DNA from: a bacterium
GTDB taxonomy: Bacteria > Cyanobacteriota > Vampirovibrionia > Gastranaerophilales > Gastranaerophilaceae
DNA length: 64,000 bases
Direction of reading: 5' to 3'
NCBI GenBank assembly: GCA_024408855.1
Contig: JAKSUQ010000002.1
Location: forward strand, 1-64,000
Position numbers and translations under genes: made by a program. The notes under the pieces are model-generated. The model had not been told where the DNA came from. It saw only the letters and a list, made by a program, of their open reading frames with translations, and did no database searches. How positions within the stretch are numbered: the stretch's first letter is position 1; every line of letters begins with the position of its first letter. Below are positions 54,840 to 63,894 of the stretch, piece after piece.

Positions 54840-55417
54840 ATTAAAATTATAAGTTTTAACTCAAAATTCATTCGTGATGTACATGTCAAACATAAAGATT
54901 TGAATAATAATTTCCAAGATTATATCGCAAAACTTGTAGAATTTGATATTAATAATGAAGCGGATATGAACAAAATAGAGAAGCTATTTGTAACAAAGAT
55001 GAATTTTGGAGATTCGGGCCTAAGTTGATAAACAGTTTAAAACACGATGCTAATATGATTTATGATAAACATTGTTATGCATTAACCAATAATGATGAAA
55101 GGGATTTTGCTAATATTAATGAAGACAATGTATTGGGAATATTTTCATTGTATACCAGTGTGCCTAATGAACGTTGTATTCGGTACTTTATGACAAATGC
55201 AAAGTTTATGAGTTATAGATTTCGTAATAACACAAGTGATTTTAAAAAGATTGGACACGGAATGGATACAGCTATTAAAGAAATGTTTCCGGATAAAATA
55301 ATACATGGATATTCGGAACCTGCTTCTGTTTCATTTTGGGAAAATGAAGGCTATGAACACCTTACTGATAGACGTATGTTTTATGACCCCAATCATATGA
55401 TATATGAAATTCTGTAA
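54840..55417 (+). pseudogene. Decayed GNAT-like gene with ISFNS tag
   Basis: Frame 1 from ATT 54840 reads IKIISFNSKFIRDVHVKHKD and runs to ...MNFGDSG, then stops at 55028; frame 2 continues PKLINSLKHDANMIYDKHCY to the end at 55417. One extra G in the GGG run at 55016-55018 would restore a single protein of about 192 residues. The C-terminal part (KIGHGMDTAIKEM, then IHGYSEPASVSFWENEGYEHL) fits a GNAT acetyltransferase tail. TATAAT (54827-54832) lies 7 bp before the ATT, exactly as in the leaderless genes here, so the original start was probably ATG. Two lesions (start codon and frameshift) argue for a true pseudogene. Confidence 0.6.
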
Positions 55418-55581
55418 AAATTATAAAAAAGAAAGACTCCTTTTTTCATTAACTATTCACTATTTTGACTAAATTAGTAAAAATACAGAAATATTTCACC
55501 AAAATAAATCCATATTACAATTTAACCGACATAGGATTGCTTTACTATCATATTTAACTACTCTTTGATATACTTTATATT

Positions 55582-56664
55582 ATGAAAATAACTAAATTAG
55601 AACTGAAAAATTACAGAAATTGTAAAAATGTTTGTCTTACTCTTGATAAGCAAAAAACACTTATAATCGGCAAAAATGCCCAAGGAAAAACAAACATTTT
55701 GGAAAGCATTTATTTCCTTTCAAGTCTTAAAAGTCCAAGAACATCTGTTTTAACAGATTTGATTACAATCGGAGAAAGCAAAATGGAAATCAGTGCCGAA
55801 ATGACAAAAAATGATACGACAATAGAGCTCGACATAAGTTATAGCGTTGATAAAAAAAGAGAATTAAAACTGAATAAAGTGAAAACATCGAGTTCTAATT
55901 TTAAAAATACACTCAAAACAGTTCTTTTTTCCACAAAAGACCTATTACTATTGAGAGGAACTCCGCAAGACAGACGTGATTGGTTAGACAGAGCAATTTC
56001 TCAAATATATCCGGCTTATGATGAAAGATTAAGTGTTTATGACAAATTTCGAATACAAAAAAACAATTTGCTGAAAAACGAAATTATTGATGAAGCACTT
56101 TTGGATATTTATAACGAACAATTAGTAATAACAGGTGCAAATATAATTCTCATAAGAAAAAAATTCCTCAAAGAAATTGAAAAAACAGCTTACGAAAAAC
56201 ATAAAACAATTAGTGAAGCCGAAATATTCAGCCTTAATTATTCAGCAAAAGGTGAAACTATAAACGAAATTACAGACAATCTCAAAACTGAGCTTTCAGA
56301 AAGAAAATCCGAAGAAATTGCCAGAAAGCAATCTTGCGTTGGGCCACACAGAGATGATATAGAATTTAAAATCAATGACCTTGATGCCACAAAATTTGCT
56401 TCTCAAGGTCAGCAAAGAACTTTGGTTTTGGCACTCAAATTGGGTGAATTGGAAATAATCGAAGAAAAAACCGGTCTTTCACCAATACTTTTGCTTGATG
56501 ATGTTTTGGCAGAATTGGACGAGCTTAGACAAAATTATCTGCTCAAATCCGTCAAAGACAATATACAAACAATTATCACTTCTGTCGATACTTTACCTTT
56601 TGATGAAAAATTTCTAAAAGAAGTAAAAATATTTTCTGTAACAAACGGAGATATTTACCAATAA
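55582..56664 (+). CDS. recF: DNA replication and repair protein RecF
   Basis: SMC-like ATPase that helps load RecA at gaps. The 360-residue protein has Walker A GKNAQGKTNILESIYFL, the RecF signature GPHRDDIEFKI, the ABC signature ASQGQQRTLVLALKLGELEI and Walker B LLLDDVLAELD. TATACT (55569-55574) lies 7 bp before the ATG with no ribosome site, so a leaderless mRNA is likely. dnaA and dnaN are not adjacent. Confidence 0.95.
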   Translation: MKITKLELKNYRNCKNVCLTLDKQKTLIIGKNAQGKTNILESIYFLSSLKSPRTSVLTDLITIGESKMEISAEMTKNDTTIELDISYSVDKKRELKLNKVKTSSSNFKNTLKTVLFSTKDLLLLRGTPQDRRDWLDRAISQIYPAYDERLSVYDKFRIQKNNLLKNEIIDEALLDIYNEQLVITGANIILIRKKFLKEIEKTAYEKHKTISEAEIFSLNYSAKGETINEITDNLKTELSERKSEEIARKQSCVGPHRDDIEFKINDLDATKFASQGQQRTLVLALKLGELEIIEEKTGLSPILLLDDVLAELDELRQNYLLKSVKDNIQTIITSVDTLPFDEKFLKEVKIFSVTNGDIYQ

Positions 56665-56667
56665 AAT

Positions 56668-58047
56668 CTACATATGTGAAGATATTACGGTAGTCATAAA
56701 TTTATATGCTTCAAATGTTTTGGAAAAATAATTAGGACGTAAGCCTGCTTTTTCTTTCAAAGATTGCAAAAACACTTCCCGATTAGGTAGTTGTTCCCAA
56801 ACTTCCGGAAGATATACCGCTCGAAGATTGCGTTCCGAAATAATAATTCCGTAAGGATAAATTTTGCCAAGCAAATCACGTTCATCTTTGAACGGAATTC
56901 TTTCTATTGAGCACAATATTGATACAATTACCTCCAAATGCGGGATTTCACGTTCTGTCAAAGGATTAAATCTTGTATCATTAAATCCTGCATTAACAGC
57001 ATTATCTATAATATCCAAAATCAAAGGCTTTGTCGGGAAAATCGAACCTACACAACCCCGAAGTTCACCATTCAATTTAATAGTTACAAATGATGCACCG
57101 TATTGGGTTAATACCGGAGGTATCTTATTCGGAATAAATTCTTCTCCTTTTATTGCTGATAATATTGCTTTTTTGGCAATATCTGCAACATATTTTGAAT
57201 GAAATTTTTCTATAAAATCATTTCTTCTTTCGGGATACAAAAACCAAGAACCATAGCCCACAACTTTATCAGTTTCATTTGTTATATCACCGGAATTATA
57301 TAACATTCTGCGAATTAGCACACAGTCATTATTGTTTGCAAAATCAATCAAGCCCATTATTCCTGTTAAACCACATGCCTGTTGCGGTTGAAAACATTCC
57401 AACTTACCGGTTTCAATAATCGTTGCCGTATATGTATCAATTTTCTTACATTCGCTCTGTGCATAATAATGACTCAAATCTGATGATATAATGAATGATG
57501 AGTCTTCCCAATATGTGGAAATAATATCAGAAATTAATCTGTAATCACAATTCCCGACTAATATCGGAATTATCCTAATTTTACGTCCCAAATGAGTCAA
57601 TCCTTTCACAAAATCAAGTGCATTGGTAATTTGACCGCAAAAAAGATGTTGAATAAAAGGTAACTGAACTTCAATAGAATGTTCTTTATCAAAGATTTCA
57701 TCAGATATCACACACGGAAATTTTTCAGCGATTTCTTTAATTCGTCTGTTATTAACCTCTAAACTTCCCAACGGAGTATCAAAGTATGTATATTTTGGCA
57801 AAGCAATATTATTAAAATCTTCATAATGAGAAGGAGCAATAATGAAAATATTGTCATTCATATCCAAACATTGATAGGCAGCCATGGCAGCATGCCCCGA
57901 ATACCAAACACCGGCATGCGGAACGATAATAGCTTTACTCTTATATTCTATACTATCGTCGCTTTGCTTATATGAATTAAAAAGATTTGTTATTTCTTCA
58001 GCATTTTCAGGGTAAAAACTCCCTGCATAAATTGCACTTTTATTCAT
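56668..58047 (-). CDS. Fused AmmeMemoRadiSam proteins B (Memo) and A (AMMECR1)
   Basis: The protein has 459 residues with two domains. The Memo domain (about 1-265) has PHAGVWYSGHAAMAAY, APSHYEDF, HSIEVQLPFIQ and SSDLSHYY, giving the conserved His set. The AMMECR1 domain (about 280-459) has FVTIKLNGELRGCVGSI, DTRFNPLTEREIPHLEVIVSIL and YGIIISER. In many prokaryotes these two and a radical SAM enzyme are encoded together (the AmmeMemoRadiSam system), of unclear biochemical role. Here A and B are one polypeptide; the radical SAM partner is not in this window. Convergent with recF. Confidence 0.9.
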   Translation of the reverse strand: MNKSAIYAGSFYPENAEEITNLFNSYKQSDDSIEYKSKAIIVPHAGVWYSGHAAMAAYQCLDMNDNIFIIAPSHYEDFNNIALPKYTYFDTPLGSLEVNNRRIKEIAEKFPCVISDEIFDKEHSIEVQLPFIQHLFCGQITNALDFVKGLTHLGRKIRIIPILVGNCDYRLISDIISTYWEDSSFIISSDLSHYYAQSECKKIDTYTATIIETGKLECFQPQQACGLTGIMGLIDFANNNDCVLIRRMLYNSGDITNETDKVVGYGSWFLYPERRNDFIEKFHSKYVADIAKKAILSAIKGEEFIPNKIPPVLTQYGASFVTIKLNGELRGCVGSIFPTKPLILDIIDNAVNAGFNDTRFNPLTEREIPHLEVIVSILCSIERIPFKDERDLLGKIYPYGIIISERNLRAVYLPEVWEQLPNREVFLQSLKEKAGLRPNYFSKTFEAYKFMTTVISSHM

Positions 58048-58112
58048 TTTATATTGTCCTTAAATGCATTTTAACATATCCCGTTTATTCTGTCATATTA
58101 AGTTTATTAAAA

Positions 58113-58673
58113 TCACATCTTTTCTTTTATAACATCTGCTATATATTGCTTAACAGCAGGAGTTATCATCAAATCAGGTTCCTGCATACAAAATTCATCA
58201 AGTATATTGATTCCTTTTCGTGTCTGTGAAAGTTTTATATATAGAATTCCTAAAGTTATTCTATGATAAGGATTGTCAGAGTTTTTTAATTCGGACACTT
58301 TGCCATCTGCTATACCCATTTTAAGATAAGTATCAACCAAATTTATGTAATACTGAAAGTTCAAGCCATACAAATCAATCGCATTTTCAAAACAATCCTT
58401 AGCCATATCAGGATACCCTATAAAGTTGTACGTTTCACCCAAATTGTTATAAAAAATTGCAGATGCTTGCGTTGACGGACTCAAAGAAATTGCAATCTTA
58501 AATTCTTGTATTGCAGCATAATATACTCTGTCCTGCAAATAATTGATGCCGACATTATTGTGATAAAAAGCATTCTTTTCAGGTTGAATGACATATTTAT
58601 TTAGTCTTTTATACCCAGAGGACAAAAACATAATTATCAATAGAAAAATAACAAGTATTTTATTTTTTATCAT
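58113..58673 (-). CDS. TPR protein with N-terminal membrane anchor
   Basis: It has 186 residues with an N-terminal hydrophobic segment ILVIFLLIIMFLSSGY, then TPR-type pairs (NVGINYLQDRVYYAAIQEFK, NNLGETYNFIGYPDMAKDCF, HRITLGILYIKLSQTRKGIN). The start overlaps the stop of the metallo-beta-lactamase-fold gene by 4 bp, so both are translated together. An exported or membrane-bound adaptor is likely. Confidence 0.75.
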   Translation of the reverse strand: MIKNKILVIFLLIIMFLSSGYKRLNKYVIQPEKNAFYHNNVGINYLQDRVYYAAIQEFKIAISLSPSTQASAIFYNNLGETYNFIGYPDMAKDCFENAIDLYGLNFQYYINLVDTYLKMGIADGKVSELKNSDNPYHRITLGILYIKLSQTRKGINILDEFCMQEPDLMITPAVKQYIADVIKEKM

Positions 58674-59602
58674 AATAATGAAATTTCTAAACCTTCATAA
58701 GCCATAATAGCATTTTCGTCAGCATATTCTTCAGCTAATAAATCCAACTTATTATCATTATATACAGGATCATAATGGAAAAATACAATCTGCTTTGCAC
58801 CTATCTGTTGTTTACAATCAAGTGCCATTTCAAAAGTTGAATGTCCAAAACCTTGTTTAGGCACATATATGCTTAAATAATCTTCTGTTGAATATTGGGC
58901 ATCATGTATAATTAAATCACATCCTTTGGCAAATTTTACCAATTTTTTATCCCCTCCGGGATAACTTTCTTTGTCTGTTGCATATACCAAACTCTTACCC
59001 TTGTACATAATCTTGTAGACAAAAACTCCGTTTTGAGGATGTGCATATGATTTATAACAAGTTATTACAACATCATTCTCATTGTAGTCGCCTTCTTTTA
59101 AATCATTTACTCTAATAACTCTCGGAGCATACTCATTTTCTTTAAATATCACATAGTTTGTTTCATTTAGATCCACGATATTTAAGTCTGCTGCAATATC
59201 TCCCAAATCCAACGGGAACGATTTTGTAAATAATAATTTGGCAAGTTCATTTTCCAAGGACTCATTATATCCAACCCCGCCCAATAAAGTCATCCTCGTT
59301 GAAGAAAGATGTGAAGGTCTGAAAAACGGAAATCCTTGAATGTGGTCTAAATGTATATGGCTTAATAGAATTGAACATCTTACAGGTTTTCTATCCGAAA
59401 GAGTTGTCCCGGATTCAATATACCTTTGCATAAGTTCATTACCTAAACTTATAAGACCTGTACCTGCATCAAGTATTATTAAATGTCCGCCAACATTAAC
59501 TTCTACGCAAGATGTGTTCCCGCCATATTTTAAAAAGTCAGCATCAGCTACTGTATAACTTCCTCTTACACCTCTAAATTTAATTTTAAATTCATCTGCC
59601 AT
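58670..59602 (-). CDS. Metallo-beta-lactamase-fold hydrolase
   Basis: It has 310 residues. The N-terminus FRGVRGSYTVADADFLKYGGNTSCVEV and ILDAGTGLISLG are typical of PhnP/RNase Z-like phosphodiesterases; the metal site is SHIHLDHIQGF (HxHxDH), and later ligands are in IIHDAQYS and FFHYDP. No signal peptide. Likely substrates are cyclic or linear phosphodiesters, but the specificity is open. AAGGAAT precedes the ATG. It lies 5 bp after the metallophosphoesterase gene. Confidence 0.85.
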   Translation of the reverse strand: MADEFKIKFRGVRGSYTVADADFLKYGGNTSCVEVNVGGHLIILDAGTGLISLGNELMQRYIESGTTLSDRKPVRCSILLSHIHLDHIQGFPFFRPSHLSSTRMTLLGGVGYNESLENELAKLLFTKSFPLDLGDIAADLNIVDLNETNYVIFKENEYAPRVIRVNDLKEGDYNENDVVITCYKSYAHPQNGVFVYKIMYKGKSLVYATDKESYPGGDKKLVKFAKGCDLIIHDAQYSTEDYLSIYVPKQGFGHSTFEMALDCKQQIGAKQIVFFHYDPVYNDNKLDLLAEEYADENAIMAYEGLEISLL

Positions 59603-59607
59603 ATACT

Positions 59608-60597
59608 CTATTCCTTACCTCTTTTTATTTCAAACGTAATATTTCTATCCTGTTCACTTCCGGATAGCATCTCTGAACCCAACACTCTCAACTTTGCCCG
59701 ACTTTGTACATCTTTCAAATTTGTTTCTTTCAAAAATATATCCACCATAGTTCTTTTCTTATTGGAATTTATATTTACAACCCTGTATGAATTTGGATAT
59801 GTAACCAAAGACGGACAGGAAACGTAAATTATGTTGTTTTTTTGTTTTGCCATAACCGCATGGTAATGTCCCTGTAATACTATTATAGGATTTGTATAAC
59901 CTCTAAGCAAACCTTTTATCTTTGCCTCATTATTTAATCTGTGATTTTCGCTTGAAAAAGGTTCTTCTATCGGAACATGAGTACATAAAATTACTACTTT
60001 ATTGCCATTATTATCCAATTCAGTCTTTAACCATTTGTATTCTTCCTCAGAAATTTCTCCATTAGTCGTAATTTTATTATCAATAATTGAATCCAAACAT
60101 ATTACACGAAAACCTTTTTTAGGAGTAAAAGCGTAATATGGATTATCAAAACGCATTGATCTATTTTCTTCCCTCAAGATATTAATAAACTTTTTTTTGG
60201 TAAGATCACCGCCTATCGCGACATCATGATTCCCGTTGATTGCATACCAGTCATAATTAATATTTTTTGCATATCCCAAAAACTTCCTTAATTCAGATTC
60301 TTGCGGAGTATTAACCAAATCACCGGTAAAAATTACGCAATCATACGGACCGGACGTATTTAGCTGAAAAATTACATCTTCCAACAGTTGAGGAGATTTT
60401 TTTAATAATTTGTAAGAAGTATTTTCTTCATAAGAAGAAAAATGTGCATCACTAACTTGTGCCAGACGCAAATTGTTGTTTGCAGCGGTACAAATCTGCG
60501 AACTTATCCCACAAGCAACTATGATAGTTAATATAAAATTAACAACCTTGCTTGAAAAACTCTCTTTTTTCTTCTTTTTGTAACTACTATTACTCAT
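59608..60597 (-). CDS. Exported calcineurin-like metallophosphoesterase
   Basis: It has 329 residues. A basic N-terminus and a hydrophobic stretch VVNFILTIIVACGISSQICTA act as a signal sequence or anchor. All five metallophosphoesterase motifs are present: VSDAHF, FTGDLVN, NGNHD, CTHVP and GHYHA. Probably acts in the periplasm on phosphomonoesters or phosphodiesters. With the two genes after it, it forms a compact minus-strand operon (esterase, MBL-fold hydrolase, TPR). Confidence 0.85.
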   Translation of the reverse strand: MSNSSYKKKKKESFSSKVVNFILTIIVACGISSQICTAANNNLRLAQVSDAHFSSYEENTSYKLLKKSPQLLEDVIFQLNTSGPYDCVIFTGDLVNTPQESELRKFLGYAKNINYDWYAINGNHDVAIGGDLTKKKFINILREENRSMRFDNPYYAFTPKKGFRVICLDSIIDNKITTNGEISEEEYKWLKTELDNNGNKVVILCTHVPIEEPFSSENHRLNNEAKIKGLLRGYTNPIIVLQGHYHAVMAKQKNNIIYVSCPSLVTYPNSYRVVNINSNKKRTMVDIFLKETNLKDVQSRAKLRVLGSEMLSGSEQDRNITFEIKRGKE

Positions 60598-60733
60598 AAT
60601 TTACTTAATTATAATAATGCATTTTATTAAAAAAATCCACAATTTAAGTTTACCCTTCTGGTATAACACTTAATATCACTTGTACAAGATGATTATTGGT
60701 GATAGTATCATTATGACTTTATGAGGTGATAAA

Positions 60734-61684
60734 ATGAAAAAAATTCTTTTTGTTATTGACAAACTTGAACTTAAATATTTTGAATTTAATAAACTTGTAA
60801 CAAATTTTTGGCTAATTAAAGAATTACTGGAAAGAAGATGTGAAGTATATATTACCACTATTCCTCAGCTTCATCTTGTCGGAAACTGTGCATATGCAAA
60901 ATGTTATGAAACTTTTGAGAATGAAGATAACATATTCTACAAAAACATAGTTAATGATAAAAAAATTGATGATTTTGAGCTTGTTATATTCCGTCCTGAT
61001 CCGCCGGTTGATACAAACTACATAAACGCAACATATATTTTCGATTTTGTTCATACAAAAGTCATAAATTCACCCAAAGCAATCAGAAGTTTTAATGAAA
61101 AATTGCATAGTTTAATGTTCGCAGAATATATGACTCCAAATATTGTTTCATCCTCAATGCAAGATATAGAAACATTTTTAAAAGAACATAAACAAATTGT
61201 ACTCAAACCGTTAAATCAATGTTTTGGAAACGGAGTTATGTATTTATACGACGGAGATCCAAATACACATACAATAATAAATACGGTAACTGCCAACGAA
61301 ACAACATTATCGATGGTTCAAAAATACATTCCGGAAGTAAAACAGGGAGATACAAGAGTACTAACACTTAAAGACAAGGTTTTACCATATTGCATTAAAA
61401 AAATGCCAGGGGATGACGATTTTAAATTCAATAATCACTGTGATAACTATATAGTTAAATCAGACATGACCGCACAAGACTTAAAGTATTTTACCCCGAT
61501 TGCCCAAAAACTCAATGAAATTGGGATTGAGATGGCAGGACTGGATGTTATTAACAAGAATATCATAGAAATTAACATTACAAGTCCATGTTATTTTATT
61601 AAAGAAATTAATAACTTGTATAATATACATCTTGAAAAAGACATTACAGACAGTATTTTGACAACAGCATTGTTATCATTATAA
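60734..61684 (+). CDS. gshB: Glutathione synthetase (ATP-grasp)
   Basis: It has 316 residues, like the E. coli enzyme. The N-terminal domain ends with LVIFRPDPPVDTNYI, the ATP-grasp region has IVLKPLNQCFGNGV, and the C-terminal Mg/ATP motif is IIEINITSPC. GshB adds glycine to gamma-glutamylcysteine. A gshA-type partner is not nearby. TGAGGTG precedes the ATG, and an 11-bp palindrome TGATAGTATCA (60700-60710) lies upstream. For a strict anaerobe this gene is noteworthy, though related thiol peptides are possible products. Confidence 0.85.
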   Translation: MKKILFVIDKLELKYFEFNKLVTNFWLIKELLERRCEVYITTIPQLHLVGNCAYAKCYETFENEDNIFYKNIVNDKKIDDFELVIFRPDPPVDTNYINATYIFDFVHTKVINSPKAIRSFNEKLHSLMFAEYMTPNIVSSSMQDIETFLKEHKQIVLKPLNQCFGNGVMYLYDGDPNTHTIINTVTANETTLSMVQKYIPEVKQGDTRVLTLKDKVLPYCIKKMPGDDDFKFNNHCDNYIVKSDMTAQDLKYFTPIAQKLNEIGIEMAGLDVINKNIIEINITSPCYFIKEINNLYNIHLEKDITDSILTTALLSL

Positions 61685-61772
61685 AAATATAGTATAATCA
61701 ATTATATGATGTATTCCGAGTTTATAACTCTGGTGTATTATAAATATATGGTGTAAAAAGAAGGGCGACTTT

Positions 61773-62507
61773 ATGAAAAAGAAACTTGTAACGGCTTTGA
61801 GTATATTAATATTAGCATCTATGACGAGCGTAGCATATTCGAAAAATTACGTTAGTTCAGATTTAGCAAATGCCATAAAATTGTATAAAGCACACAATTA
61901 TTCGGAATGCTATTTACGTTTAGACAATATTATTACAAAAGACCCTGCAAATGCTCTTGCATATTATTACAAGGCAATGACTGCCGCACAAATCGGTAAA
62001 AAAACCGAAGCCATTGACAATTATGATAAGGCTTTGACTTTGGCACCAAAGGGCGGAAATTTAAGCATATACGCCGAGAAGGGCAAAAGATGTTTGGAAA
62101 CACCTGACAAATGTGAAGAACAAGTTTATACATCTCCATTGGACAAATTTGTCAGATCATCTAATGGTGCAAGATTTACCGAAGAGGTTCAAAGCCAACA
62201 TGAAAGATTAAGATTGGAAAACCTAAAAAGAACAATAAACAAAGATACGGAAATCCAACAAAGAGATTTCAACGGATTTAAAGATTTTTCAAGTATGAAT
62301 ACTCCGTCAGGTTCACCATCTGATGCGGATATAGTTTCGGCAATAAAAGTTTTACAACGTGCCGGCATGTATAGTTTAGACGGAAATCAGTTAGGCTTGT
62401 CAGCACTGACAGGTTTTGGAAATAATAATGGATTAAATATGATGGGTGGTAATTCTGTTGACAGCAGACTCATTCAATCAATGCTAATGAATAATATCGG
62501 ATTTTAG
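61773..62507 (+). CDS. Exported TPR protein upstream of fliW-csrA
   Basis: It has 244 residues: a signal peptide MKKKLVTALSILILASMTSV ending near AYS-K, then two TPRs (ANAIKLYKAHNYSECYLRLD, AYYYKAMTAAQIGKKTEAID), then a low-complexity, Gly/Asn/Met-rich C-terminus (GFGNNNGLNMMGGNS). AGAAGGG lies upstream and TATAAT about 80 bp before the start. It is followed by fliW after 9 bp, so the three genes form one operon. A role in surface or flagellar assembly is a guess from context. Confidence 0.75.
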   Translation: MKKKLVTALSILILASMTSVAYSKNYVSSDLANAIKLYKAHNYSECYLRLDNIITKDPANALAYYYKAMTAAQIGKKTEAIDNYDKALTLAPKGGNLSIYAEKGKRCLETPDKCEEQVYTSPLDKFVRSSNGARFTEEVQSQHERLRLENLKRTINKDTEIQQRDFNGFKDFSSMNTPSGSPSDADIVSAIKVLQRAGMYSLDGNQLGLSALTGFGNNNGLNMMGGNSVDSRLIQSMLMNNIGF

Positions 62508-62516
62508 GAAAATAGA

Positions 62517-62945
62517 ATGAAAATTAACACAGTAAGGTTTGGAGAAATTGATATAGAAGAAGACAGAATTTTTGATTTTGTCCTCCCTATTATAGGGTTT
62601 AATGAATTGAAAAAATTCATTATACTTGATGTAAAAAAAGACACTTTCTTTAAATGGTTGCAATCTACCGAAGATCCGGCTTTGGCATTCCCAATAGTAT
62701 CAGTCTTCAATCTTAATATAGATTATTCGATTGATTTGCCGGAAAATGTTGTAGAAAAACTTAAGATTGAAAATGTGGACAGTATTTTGGTTATGAATAT
62801 TGCATCAATCCCTCAAAATGATCCGCAAGGTACTACAATCAATCTTCTTGCGCCGATAATATTTAATCTTGATGAACATATTGCAGCACAAGTTATATTA
62901 TCCGGCTCCGGATATGATATTAGTTTTCCGTTGTTTAAAAAATAG
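62517..62945 (+). CDS. fliW: Flagellar assembly factor FliW
   Basis: It has 142 residues with the FliW pattern: RFGEIDIEEDRIFDFVLPIIGF, FFKWLQSTEDPALAFPIVSVF, and LAPIIFNLDEHIAAQVIL. In Bacillus and others FliW binds flagellin and CsrA in turn, so free FliW relieves CsrA repression of flagellin translation. The gene directly precedes csrA (17 bp), the usual partner order. Confidence 0.92.
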   Translation: MKINTVRFGEIDIEEDRIFDFVLPIIGFNELKKFIILDVKKDTFFKWLQSTEDPALAFPIVSVFNLNIDYSIDLPENVVEKLKIENVDSILVMNIASIPQNDPQGTTINLLAPIIFNLDEHIAAQVILSGSGYDISFPLFKK

Positions 62946-62962
62946 ATAAGTTAAGGATTAAA

Positions 62963-63301
62963 ATGTTAGTAATTTCGAGAAAAAACGGTCAAAAAATAAT
63001 GATTAACGATAACATTGTCGTAACTATTGTTGAAGCAAAAAACGGTCAATGTAAAATAGCAATAGAAGCTGACAAAGATGTTAAAATTTATCGTGAAGAA
63101 ATATACTACCAGATTAAACTTGCTAACTTAGTCGGAAAAAATACTGATGTAAATGAAGTCAATTCCGTTGCTGATTTGTTAAAGGATGATAAATGCAAGC
63201 TAAATGACAAAGTGGAAACAACATCCGAAGCAGAAGAAATTTCAGTTGAAAAATCAGCTAAGCCTAAATTAACAATACAAAGACAGCAAAAGAAAGATTA
63301 G
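62963..63301 (+). CDS. csrA: Carbon storage regulator CsrA with extended C-terminus
   Basis: RNA-binding translational regulator. The first 60 residues are canonical: MLVISRKNGQKIMINDNIVV, then CKIAIEADKDVKIYREEIYYQI with the GxxxxV/R-x-E-I-Y RNA-binding strand. The protein has 112 residues, with an extra charged tail of about 50 residues (KCKLNDKVETTSEAEEISVEKS... QRQQKKD). FliW-binding CsrA proteins are longer than the gamma-proteobacterial form, so the tail fits a FliW-dependent type. AAGGA precedes the ATG. Confidence 0.93.
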   Translation: MLVISRKNGQKIMINDNIVVTIVEAKNGQCKIAIEADKDVKIYREEIYYQIKLANLVGKNTDVNEVNSVADLLKDDKCKLNDKVETTSEAEEISVEKSAKPKLTIQRQQKKD

Positions 63302-63311
63302 TTAAGTACAT

Positions 63312-63868
63312 ATGTTTTTTTTTGTGAACAAGACAAAAATGTAACCTTTACGCTTAATACTATTGAGCACGCATATGTTTGCCTTATTAATGATGACATA
63401 AAAAGTGCAAAATACATTTTTACACAAATAGACTCACCCAGAGCAAAGTGGGGATGTATATTGTGCGAAATTCTCAGCGGATATTTGGAAAATTATCCGA
63501 CATATTTGCAAATAAGAAACTTTATGGAAATTGATATAGACTTCTTTATTAAAAATAACAAAACAGATTATATAGAACAATTCATGGGTGCACTTGAAAT
63601 CCTTGCCTCCATAAATGCCGAAACATATAAATATATCGCAAGGGTAATGTTTGCAAATAATCTGTACAACGTTGCCAAAACATATTTAGATAAATCAAAA
63701 GAAATATTTTATAATGATGCGGAACTTCATTTTATATATGCAAAATACTATACTAACAAAAGAAATTACATAGATGCAAACTTCCATATCAACGAATGTT
63801 TGCGTATAATTCCCAACTATTTTCCGGCATTGGTTATACAAAAAAAATTGTCCGAATATTTGGCTTAA
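63312..63868 (+). CDS. TPR-like protein whose start is out of frame by one T in a T9 tract
   Basis: The long frame (to 63868) is open back to the csrA stop, but has no ATG, GTG or TTG before TTG 63461. An ATG at 63312, 11 bp after csrA, is followed by nine T and hits a stop after ten codons. With ten T it would read MFFFCEQDKNVTFTLNTIEHAYVC and continue through the full 185-residue protein. The tract may therefore act by slippage or phase variation, or be a sequence error. The body (GALEILASINAETYKYIARV, NVAKTYLDKSKEIFYNDAEL, YIDANFHINECLRI) is helical and TPR-like. It is in the fliW-csrA operon; function unknown. Confidence 0.6.
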
Positions 63869-63888
63869 AACAAAAGTTTTAGTATAAT
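63860..63888 (+). promoter_or_regulatory. Promoter of the last gene, leaderless arrangement
   Basis: TTGGCT (63860-63865), 17-bp spacer, perfect TATAAT (63883-63888), 6 bp, ATG at 63895. The -35 box overlaps the stop of the preceding gene. Confidence 0.6.
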
Positions 63889-63894
63889 GTCGAT

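Noticed and set aside
54382-54844. Plus-strand open frames of about 125 codons across the tRNA-Leu gene and the 135-bp tandem repeat
   Set aside because: They lie antisense to the tRNA and read through duplicated promoter DNA; their length results only from the repeat having no stops in that frame. No ribosome site.
61685-61772. Possible riboswitch in the leader before the TPR-fliW-csrA operon
   Set aside because: Only a small imperfect hairpin (CCGAGT/ACTCTGG) is seen, not a recognisable riboswitch fold.
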